This document shows, in pieces, positions 1 through 4,505 of a stretch of 7,944 nucleotides of DNA; within the stretch, counting starts at the first letter, position 1; every line of letters begins with the position of its first letter. The DNA lies in the NCBI GenBank assembly GCA_905200315.1, contig CAJKKA010000074.1, positions 1 through 7,944 of the forward strand, read 5' to 3'. The DNA comes from an uncultured Clostridium sp. (GTDB taxonomy: Bacteria; Bacillota_A; Clostridia; TANB77; CAG-508). The notes beneath the pieces are model-generated. The model saw only the letters and a list, made by a program, of their open reading frames with translations. It had not been told where the DNA came from and did not search any database. A program made the position numbers and the translations under genes.

Positions 1-72
1 ATTTATATAATTAAATACTTTATCATATATAAATTCACCATAAACTCTAAAATATTATAAATTGCTCATAAT

Positions 73-112
73 AAAAAAGGATCTGAATAAATTATTTATT
101 TCAGATCCTTTT
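73..112 (-). terminator. Rho-independent terminator of the small membrane protein gene, enclosing its stop codon
   Basis: A perfect 13-bp inverted repeat pairs 75-87 (AAAAGGATCTGAA) with 100-112. It can extend by TAAA/TTTA (88-91 with 95-98) with one bulged T, leaving a 3-nt loop. Read on the minus strand, the second arm ends in GGATCC followed by T6, the classical U-tract. The TAA stop of the small gene (96-98) lies inside the top of this hairpin, so the last codons form the upstream arm. A terminator placed this exactly supports the small ORF being a real, separately transcribed gene. Confidence 0.85.
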
Positions 113-287
113 GTTCTTTCATCTTTAATTTTAATGCTTTAAAAAATCTCATCATTAAATATATTTCATAAGTCATCGCCACGCAGCAAATAAGTCTTGT
201 CGTCATATCTGTTGTTTTTAGCCCGACTTTAGTGAAATATACGAATAAGATAAAATCGACTGTAAATATAAGTATATCTAATATCAA
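96..287 (-). CDS. Small two-helix membrane protein of unknown function (start TTG, or ATG at 296)
   Basis: I do not recognise a family. The product is 63 residues (66 if the upstream ATG is used). It has a hydrophobic stretch at about residues 2-19, a polar connector (KVGLKTTDMTTR), a second hydrophobic stretch at about 28-45 and a lysine-rich tail (about 47-63). This predicts two membrane helices, probably with both ends in the cytoplasm given the basic C-terminus. Start choice: the AGGAG at 297-301 touches the ATG at 294-296 with no spacer, whereas the in-frame TTG at 285-287 sits 9 nt away, a normal distance. I therefore prefer TTG, with low certainty. Evidence for reality comes from a good promoter (349-377), an SD sequence and a terminator built around the stop codon. 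The neighbouring genes give no functional hint. It could be a small stress or toxin-like membrane peptide, but nothing in the sequence shows this. Confidence 0.6.
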   Translation of the reverse strand: MILDILIFTVDFILFVYFTKVGLKTTDMTTRLICCVAMTYEIYLMMRFFKALKLKMKEQKDLK

Positions 288-296
288 TATTTTCAT

Positions 297-301
297 CTCC
301 T
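297..301 (-). promoter_or_regulatory. Ribosome binding site AGGAG that decides the small gene's start
   Basis: AGGAG on the minus strand directly abuts the ATG of the longest reading (0-nt spacer) and is 9 nt from an in-frame TTG three codons later. Efficient initiation normally needs about 5-10 nt, which favours TTG. The site lies 5 nt after the hairpin at 307-335. Confidence 0.55.
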
Positions 302-306
302 AAACA

Positions 307-335
307 AAAAGCCCTGATATAAAACCAGAGCTTTT
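307..335 (-). terminator. Hairpin with U-tract: terminator of the DUF134 gene and/or leader attenuator of the small gene
   Basis: On the minus strand, AAAAGCTCTG (335-326) pairs with CAGGGCTTTT (316-307): ten pairs including one U-G wobble, a 9-nt loop and then TTTTTG. On the plus strand the wobble becomes a C-A mismatch, so the structure is better in the minus-strand direction. It lies 79 nt past the DUF134 stop codon (414) and could terminate that gene. It also lies downstream of a good promoter at 349-377 and just before the small gene's SD, so it would be the first structure in that gene's transcript. Confidence 0.65.
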
Positions 336-348
336 CATATTATTTCTA

Positions 349-377
349 ATAATATCAAAATTTATCGATGAAGTCAA
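349..377 (-). promoter_or_regulatory. Sigma-A type promoter (extended -10) of the small membrane protein gene
   Basis: Minus strand: TTGACT at 377-372, a 17-nt spacer, and TATTAT at 354-349 preceded by TGA, which gives an extended -10 element. It lies entirely in the gap after the DUF134 stop codon. The predicted transcript would start near 342, about 7 nt before the hairpin at 335-307, giving a leader of roughly 55 nt to the TTG start. Confidence 0.6.
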
Positions 378-413
378 TATTATATGTTTTCTAAGTACTA
401 CAGAATAAACACC

Positions 414-851
414 TTATTTTTTGCAACACCATTTTTTACAAAAGCTTTCTTTTTTGTTGCACATAACTTCTGTTGAAGAGCATTTTGGACATATTATTTT
501 GTCTTGCTCGTATTTTACAGTGTAGATATATCCGCATTTTGCACATCTAAATTTGCAAAATCTAGTTGTATAATGACCGCCGGCGATTTTGATTGCCTTG
601 CCTTGTGTGAGTGCTATTGCGATTTTTTTTCGCCCGCTTTCGATTATATTTTGAAAAGTTTGGCGTGATATTTCCATCTTCTTTGCACATTCTTCTTGTG
701 TAAGCCCTTCGATGTCTTTTAAACGGATTGCTTCTAATTCTTCTACTTTTAACTCTACTTCTTCAAGTTCACATTCTTTTTTTCCTAATGGAACAAAACA
801 ATTTCCTTCTGGAAAAAATTCTACTGTTCTGTATTTTGTAGGCCTTGCCAT
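414..851 (-). CDS. DUF134 family HTH protein with a cysteine-rich zinc-ribbon/rubredoxin-like tail
   Basis: 145 residues. The N-terminus (MARPTKYRTVEFFPEGNCF) and the block around 36-82 (EELEAIRLKDIEGLTQEECA, then SRQTFQNIIESGRKKIAIAL) are the DUF134 signature. Residues 50-81 form a sigma-70 region-4-like helix-turn-helix, so a DNA-binding regulatory role is the usual expectation; its target is unknown. The C-terminal part is unusual: nine of the twelve cysteines fall in the last 47 residues, with CxxC pairs at 103/106 (CAKCGY) and 121/124 (CPKC) resembling a zinc ribbon or rubredoxin knuckle, then C131, C138 and C142-C143 in the tail. This suggests binding of zinc, iron or a cluster. The ATG at 851 has AGGAGGGG at 865-858, an 8-nt spacing from its AGGAGG core. 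The Mrp-type ATPase gene lies immediately upstream on the same strand, but a hairpin and a promoter separate the two. Family assignment is firm; the metal and the role are inference. Confidence 0.88.
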   Translation of the reverse strand: MARPTKYRTVEFFPEGNCFVPLGKKECELEEVELKVEELEAIRLKDIEGLTQEECAKKMEISRQTFQNIIESGRKKIAIALTQGKAIKIAGGHYTTRFCKFRCAKCGYIYTVKYEQDKIICPKCSSTEVMCNKKESFCKKWCCKK

Positions 852-881
852 TTTAAACCCCTCCTACATTTACCAGATTAA

Positions 882-911
882 ATTATACTTATTACTATAT
901 TGTATAATCAA
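882..911 (-). promoter_or_regulatory. Sigma-A type promoter of the DUF134 gene
   Basis: Minus strand: TTGATT (911-906), 18-nt spacer, perfect TATAAT (887-882). The start point would be near 875, about 10 nt before the AGGAGGGG ribosome binding site (865-858). It directly follows the hairpin at 912-957, so the DUF134 gene appears to have its own transcription start. Confidence 0.6.
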
Positions 912-957
912 AAAGAAATTATATTCATCTAAAACTGTAGATAAATATAATTTCTTT
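912..957 (-). terminator. Long hairpin after the Mrp gene, probable terminator
   Basis: Exact 14-bp inverted repeat (912-925 with 944-957, AAAGAAATTATATT), then one C-A mismatch and five more pairs (ATCTA 927-931 with TAGAT 938-942), leaving a 6-nt loop. It starts 15 nt after the Mrp stop codon. In the minus-strand direction the arm runs into TTTCTTTTTGATT, a usable U-tract. The stem is almost all A/T, so termination may be leaky and allow some read-through into the DUF134 gene. Confidence 0.6.
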
Positions 958-972
958 CATATACTGTTTATA

Positions 973-1830
973 TTAAGCCTGTGTTTTTTTTGCTTCTATT
1001 TCTTTTAAAGAGTTTAATAAGTTGATAACTATAGGATTGAATAATCCTTCTACTTCTTCATCTCCATCTTTGTATACTCCAACAGATACATTTCCTAATC
1101 CAGCATTCATAGGTAATGTTCCAAGTAAGTTTAATTGTAAGTCATCTAATAATTTAGTTGTATCATTTCCGTTGAATATTTGTATTTTCTTGCCACAGTC
1201 TGGACAGACAATATAACTCATATTTTCAACTAAACCTATTATTTCTATATTTAATTTTTTAACCATATTTACAGCTTTTGCAACTATCATAGATACCATA
1301 TCTTGTGGTACTGAAACCATAACTATTCCGTTTATTGGAATTGATTGCATAACTGTTAATGCTACGTCCCCAGTTCCTGGAGGCATATCTATTAATAAGT
1401 AATCTAATTCACCCCAGATTACATCTGTGTAGAATTGTTTTACAGTATTAGATATCATTGCACCTCTCCATATTACTGGTTGGTTTTCATCTTCTAATAA
1501 TAAGTTAAGTGACATTACTTTTATTCCATCAGCGCTTTGAACTGGATATATACAGTTGTTTGGTGCGCCCATTGCTTTTGCGTCTTTAACGCCTAAAAGT
1601 CTTGGTATACTTGGTCCTGTTATATCAGCGTCTAAAACACCTACTTTGTATCCTTGTTTTGCTAAATTTCTAGCTATAAGTGCAGATACAGTAGATTTAC
1701 CTACTCCACCTTTACCACTCATTATTCCTATAATTTTTTTAATTTTGTTTAGAGGATTGTTTTGGATTCCACAACTTTGTTGGTCTTTGTTACATTCCCC
1801 TTTTGATGGACATGATCCACAGTTTGACAT
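973..1830 (-). CDS. Mrp/Nbp35 family P-loop ATPase, Fe-S cluster carrier
   Basis: 285 residues, a soluble cytoplasmic ATPase of the MinD/ParA-like Mrp/Nbp35/ApbC group. Members of this family hold a labile [4Fe-4S] cluster at the dimer interface and pass it to target enzymes. Visible motifs: deviant Walker A GKGGVGKS at about 39-46, the switch segment LDADITGPS at about 66-74, Walker B LLIDMPPGTGD at about 145-155, and the bridging-cluster pair CPDC with C209 and C212. The N-terminus also carries C4-x2-C7-x5-C13 and C20, resembling the ferredoxin-like cluster site of Nbp35; many bacterial Mrp proteins lack it. There is no DUF59 domain at the N-terminus. Start: the reading frame allows an ATG at 1860, but AAGGAGGA lies inside that extension, 7 nt before the ATG at 1830, so 1830 is the likely start. 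The gene precedes a cysteine-rich DUF134 gene. The client enzyme cannot be inferred from this window. Confidence 0.92.
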   Translation of the reverse strand: MSNCGSCPSKGECNKDQQSCGIQNNPLNKIKKIIGIMSGKGGVGKSTVSALIARNLAKQGYKVGVLDADITGPSIPRLLGVKDAKAMGAPNNCIYPVQSADGIKVMSLNLLLEDENQPVIWRGAMISNTVKQFYTDVIWGELDYLLIDMPPGTGDVALTVMQSIPINGIVMVSVPQDMVSMIVAKAVNMVKKLNIEIIGLVENMSYIVCPDCGKKIQIFNGNDTTKLLDDLQLNLLGTLPMNAGLGNVSVGVYKDGDEEVEGLFNPIVINLLNSLKEIEAKKTQA

Positions 1831-1837
1831 TTCTGAT

Positions 1838-1845
1838 TCCTCCTT
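1838..1845 (-). promoter_or_regulatory. Ribosome binding site AAGGAGGA fixing the Mrp start
   Basis: A near-perfect anti-16S match on the minus strand, 7 nt before the ATG at 1830-1828. It lies inside the ten-codon extension that the upstream ATG (1860) would create. That upstream ATG has no SD and would sit only about 8 nt from the predicted transcript start. Confidence 0.85.
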
Positions 1846-1874
1846 AATTGTTATTGGCATTTGCTACTAACTAA

Positions 1875-1904
1875 ATAATAATACTTCTAACAATTATTTG
1901 TCAA
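1875..1904 (-). promoter_or_regulatory. Sigma-A type promoter of the Mrp gene
   Basis: Minus strand: perfect TTGACA (1904-1899), 18-nt spacer, TATTAT (1880-1875). Transcription would start near 1868, leaving a leader of about 38 nt to the ATG at 1830. A second perfect TTGACA lies 12 nt further upstream (1916-1911) without an equally good -10. No terminator hairpin is visible between the kinase stop codon (1927) and this promoter, so read-through from the kinase gene is also possible. Confidence 0.6.
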
Positions 1905-1926
1905 TCAGTATGTCAAATTATTAATT

Positions 1927-3828
1927 TTATAAATATATGTCAGAAAATTCTATATCTATCATATTTGATTTATTTTCTTTAAATATTATATTATCATCAT
2001 TTTTTTCTTCTATCTTCTTTCTAGGTAATGTAAATATAATTGAACATCCGTCTTTTTCTTCACTATTTACCCTTACAGTTCCATTATGTAAATCAACTAA
2101 AGCTTTTACTATATAAAGACCTATTCCAGTACCTTCTCTTTCGCTTTTCATTTTACTTCTAACTTGTTCAAATCTATCAAAAATATTAGGTATTTTTTCT
2201 TCTGGAATTCCCGGTCCTTCATCTTTAACTTCGACAACTACATCTTTTTCATTAACATTAATATTTACAAATATATTTCCATCTTTCTTATTAAATTTAA
2301 TAGCATTTGATAGCAGGTTGAGCATAATTCTCTCTATATAACTAGGGTCAAAACCTATAATTTCTTCCTCAATATCTGTATCAAATATCAAATTCATATT
2401 TTTAGATTTTACAAAATGTAATACTGAAGAACAAGTATCTTCTATAAAACTTATTATATCTGAATTTATAGGGTGAATTTCTATACTCTTTGAATCAATC
2501 TTTGTTGAATCGATTAAATTATTTATTAATTTGACTAATCTAAATGTATTTCGTTGCATTATATTTATATAATTTGAAAAATAATTATAATTTTCCTTAT
2601 CTAATGTACTTAATTTCAATTTTAAAACTTGTATAGAACTCAAAATTAAATTAACTGGTGTTCTAAGTTCATGAGATATATTGGCAAAAAAGTCTAATCT
2701 TATTTTCTCTTTTTCTTCTTCTAATGCTACTTCTTTTGTTATATCAGTTAATATACCTATTCTTTTGATTGCTTTACCATCTTCATCTGTTATAGGAAGA
2801 AACTTATATTGTATCCATTTTTCTTTACCATTTTTTAATTTAGCCTTCGCCCTACCTTCATTCATTTTATCAAATTCATAGTCTTTTAATATACCTTCTT
2901 TTTGTTCTTCGTTTTTAAAAAAATTGTTAAATTGATAGACATCATGTGCATAGTAATCACAAGACTCTTCAAATATAGTTTCATAAGCTGGACTCATATA
3001 AATTATATTTTTTTCATCTCTTATAAAAAATACTGAGTCACAATATTTTGTTATTTCTCTAAAGTTTTTCTCATTATTATTTAGATTTTCATAAAATCTT
3101 GCTCTACATTTTCCATCGATGGCAATTCCCATCGTTCCTATTGGATGGTTATCTTTATCTAATAAAGGCCATATAGTTGTATCCACAGTTTTGTCACCAT
3201 TGCGAAATGGAAATGTTTCTTCAAAAATTTTTATAGTATTATCTTCTATTACCTCTTTCTCATTAGCTATAAAATTATCACATTGTCTTTTTGGCCAAAC
3301 ATCATAACTATTCAGACCTTCAATACTTTCTTTGCTTTCAAATCCTACTTCATCTAACCATTTTTTATTTACAGTTATATAATTTCCCTTTATATCCTTC
3401 ACCCAAAAATAAACTCCCGTGGCCTTGTCCAATTGCTCTGAAAATCTAAAAATCTCTTGTTCAAAATTCAGTTTAAATATCAGTATAAAATATTCTTCTA
3501 AATAATAACCGTCTATATTTAAGTACATTCCATATGATATTTTTCCAAAACTAACATTTTTAAATTCATTTTTCTCTACTATTTTTAAAAATTCTTCAAA
3601 TTTTATTTTTTGATTATTGTCATCGAATTTTTTACTAAAAGCTTCTTTTATATTATCTATGTTTAAATTACTTTTTGCTAATATTTTTTTTAAAATCTCT
3701 ATTAGAGAATTATTGTACTCTATAATATCAAAGCCAATATACTCTCCATTTTTATTTTTATAACCCTTTATTTTTAGAAAGCCGTCTTTACTATTTTTTA
3801 AGATTCGTTCATAAATTTTACCACCCAT
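1927..3828 (-). CDS. Cytoplasmic PAS-domain sensor histidine kinase, orphan
   Basis: 633 residues from the ATG at 3828. No membrane helix or signal peptide is visible, so it senses a cytoplasmic cue or a partner. Domains: a diverged N-terminal region (about 1-130, possibly a degenerate PAS), a PAS at about 131-245 (YFWVKDIKGNYITVNKKWLD start), a PAS with PAC end at about 252-366 (IQYKFLPI...ILTDITKE), HisKA with H-box FFANISHELRTP (phosphate acceptor H386), then HATPase_c with N-box LNLLSNAIKF (N508), G1 DEGPGIP (D536), F-box FDRF and G2 GTGIGL at about 566-571. All kinase boxes are intact. A roughly 30-residue charged tail follows the ATPase domain. No response regulator gene is adjacent, so it is an orphan kinase. 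Start: AGGGG (3840-3836) is 7 nt from the ATG at 3828 but only 1 nt from the alternative ATG at 3834. Clostridial orphan kinases of this layout often act on Spo0A, so that is a possible, unproven target. Confidence 0.9.
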   Translation of the reverse strand: MGGKIYERILKNSKDGFLKIKGYKNKNGEYIGFDIIEYNNSLIEILKKILAKSNLNIDNIKEAFSKKFDDNNQKIKFEEFLKIVEKNEFKNVSFGKISYGMYLNIDGYYLEEYFILIFKLNFEQEIFRFSEQLDKATGVYFWVKDIKGNYITVNKKWLDEVGFESKESIEGLNSYDVWPKRQCDNFIANEKEVIEDNTIKIFEETFPFRNGDKTVDTTIWPLLDKDNHPIGTMGIAIDGKCRARFYENLNNNEKNFREITKYCDSVFFIRDEKNIIYMSPAYETIFEESCDYYAHDVYQFNNFFKNEEQKEGILKDYEFDKMNEGRAKAKLKNGKEKWIQYKFLPITDEDGKAIKRIGILTDITKEVALEEEKEKIRLDFFANISHELRTPVNLILSSIQVLKLKLSTLDKENYNYFSNYINIMQRNTFRLVKLINNLIDSTKIDSKSIEIHPINSDIISFIEDTCSSVLHFVKSKNMNLIFDTDIEEEIIGFDPSYIERIMLNLLSNAIKFNKKDGNIFVNINVNEKDVVVEVKDEGPGIPEEKIPNIFDRFEQVRSKMKSEREGTGIGLYIVKALVDLHNGTVRVNSEEKDGCSIIFTLPRKKIEEKNDDNIIFKENKSNMIDIEFSDIYL

Positions 3829-3837
3829 AATCATACC

Positions 3838-3852
3838 CCTTTTTTATCATCC
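3838..3852. repeat. Third, partial copy of the CCTTTTTTATCATC repeat at the kinase ribosome binding site
   Basis: CCTTTTTTATCATC (3838-3851) is identical over 14 nt to 3924-3937 in the upstream repeat. On the minus strand it reads GATGATAAAAAAGG and forms the upstream half of the kinase ribosome binding site. It may be a chance match of a low-complexity string, but the GATGAT part is not simple A/T. Confidence 0.5.
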
Positions 3853-3880
3853 GAGTTTAAATACAAATTTTTAAAATATA

Positions 3881-3908
3881 TTGAATCATTATATTAATAT
3901 ATTATATT
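3881..3908 (+). promoter_or_regulatory. Possible sigma-A promoter of ssb
   Basis: Plus strand: TTGAAT (3881-3886), 16-nt spacer, TATATT (3903-3908). It would give a roughly 95-nt leader containing both A/T repeats. The surrounding DNA is nearly all A/T, so chance matches are likely. An alternative is TTGTAT (3944-3949) with AATAAT (3968-3973), which would start nearer the gene. Confidence 0.35.
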
Positions 3909-3928
3909 TTTTTAGTAAAAAATCCTTT
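3899..3928 (-). promoter_or_regulatory. Sigma-H-like promoter candidate for the sensor kinase
   Basis: Minus strand: AAAGGATTT (3928-3920) fits the sigma-H -35 consensus RNAGGAWWW at every position. After 12 nt, ATATAATAT (3907-3899) fits the -10 consensus RNNGAATWW except for T in place of G. The same -10 contains TATAAT, so sigma-A use is possible, but no reasonable sigma-A -35 lies 16-18 nt upstream. A second AAAGGATTT (3961-3953) lies 33 nt further upstream with a weaker -10 (ATTGATGAT, 3940-3932). Confidence 0.45.
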
Positions 3929-3974
3929 TTTATCATCAATAATTTGTATAAAAAATCCTTTTTTGTCAATAATT
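3917..3974. repeat. Two tandem A/T-rich direct repeats with a 33-nt period
   Basis: AAAAAATCCTTTTTT occurs at 3917-3931 and again, identical, at 3950-3964. Each copy is followed by (A/G)TC and CAATAATT (copies 3917-3944 and 3950-3974; the second lacks 3 nt). The 33-nt period is about three helical turns, so both copies face the same side of the DNA. They lie in the divergent kinase/ssb promoter region and could be binding sites, curved DNA, or a duplicated promoter -35 region for the kinase. Confidence 0.7.
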
Positions 3975-3994
3975 CTTAATAAATACTAAAGAAA

Positions 3995-4001
3995 AAGGTG
4001 G
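3995..4001 (+). promoter_or_regulatory. Ribosome binding site of ssb
   Basis: AAGGTGG lies 7 nt before the ATG at 4009. It supports this start, which also gives the conventional SSB N-terminus. Confidence 0.8.
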
Positions 4002-4008
4002 TTAAAGC

Positions 4009-4437
4009 ATGAATAATGTTAGTTTGATTGGAAGACTGGTTTTTGACCCAGAACTAAAATACGTAAATGATGACAGAGCTGTATGCACATTTTGTCTAGC
4101 TGTATCTAGAAATTATCGAAATAAAGATGGAGTAATCCCAACAGATTTTATAAATATAGATATCTGGGGAAGAAGGGCAGAAACATTATGCCAATATGCC
4201 TCAAAAGGTTCTCTAATCGCCGTAGAAGGTTCTTTAAGAATAGACAAATATGTGAATAAAGATGGTCAAAACAGAACTAAAGCTATAATAAATGCCTATA
4301 ATTTTCACTTTTTAGGACATAAACACAGAAATTCAGACCATCGCAAAGTATTCGAAGACAAAGATATATTTAAAGATGTAATAAATGATGCGGAAGTATT
4401 TGAAGGTGAATTATCAGAAGATCAAATTCCATTTTAA
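4009..4437 (+). CDS. ssb: Single-stranded DNA-binding protein, probably a second paralogue
   Basis: 142 residues. It coats single-stranded DNA during replication, repair and recombination and recruits partner proteins through its C-terminal tip. The OB-fold spans about 1-107, with the conserved opening MNNVSLIGRLVFDPELKY, the core block DFINIDIWGRRAE and the strand GSLIAVEGSLRI. A short linker (about 108-130) leads to an acidic tail ending in SEDQIPF, a good match to the DDDIPF interaction tip. The linker is shorter than in the main replication SSB, which is usually about 160-180 residues. The gene is alone, transcribed away from the kinase, and not between rpsF and rpsR where the housekeeping ssb of Firmicutes normally sits. 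A second SSB paralogue is therefore likely, as inference. Unlike the tail-less competence SsbB of Bacillus, this one keeps its tip. Confidence 0.93.
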   Translation: MNNVSLIGRLVFDPELKYVNDDRAVCTFCLAVSRNYRNKDGVIPTDFINIDIWGRRAETLCQYASKGSLIAVEGSLRIDKYVNKDGQNRTKAIINAYNFHFLGHKHRNSDHRKVFEDKDIFKDVINDAEVFEGELSEDQIPF

Positions 4438-4446
4438 TTAAAGATT

Positions 4447-4487
4447 AAAAAATCTATGGAAGATATTTTATCCTCCATAGATTTTTT
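4447..4487. terminator. Bidirectional rho-independent terminator between ssb and the glycogen genes
   Basis: A 14-bp perfect stem (AAAAAATCTATGGA at 4447-4460 with 4474-4487), one A-C mismatch, then GAT/ATC (4462-4464 with 4470-4472) around a 5-nt loop. The plus strand ends in T7 and the minus strand in T6. It starts 10 nt after the ssb stop codon and lies 19 nt past the stop codon of the convergent GH13 gene, so it can serve both. Confidence 0.9.
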
Positions 4488-4505
4488 TGTTTTAGTATAA
4501 ATTTA

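Noticed and set aside
1..72. Gene, tRNA or repeat at the left edge
   Set aside because: Only A/T-rich sequence with no SD-preceded ORF and no clover-leaf or repeat. It is treated as intergenic downstream sequence.
712..1008. Plus-strand ORF of 98 codons across the DUF134 start and the gap
   Set aside because: It is antisense to the conserved DUF134 N-terminus and covers its promoter and hairpin. Its serine/phenylalanine-rich composition is that of an antisense shadow.
1556..1870. Plus-strand ORF of 104 codons antisense to Mrp
   Set aside because: Its composition mirrors the reverse complement of the Walker A and switch regions. Mrp is clearly the coding strand.
1882..1926. Inverted repeat between the kinase stop and Mrp as a terminator or operator
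   Set aside because: The AATAATTTGACA and TTGACAAATAATT segments are a mirror-like/direct arrangement, not complementary, so they do not form a stable hairpin.
3945..3969. Sigma-A promoter on the minus strand, TTGACA (3969-3964) with TATACA (3950-3945)
   Set aside because: The spacer is only 13 nt, too short for normal sigma-A use.
3963..3970. Spo0A box (TTGTCGAA-like) as TTGTCAAT in the kinase/ssb region and again at 1897-1904
   Set aside because: Only about six of eight positions match, the key CG is missing, and both copies are simply the complement of TTGACA-containing sequence.
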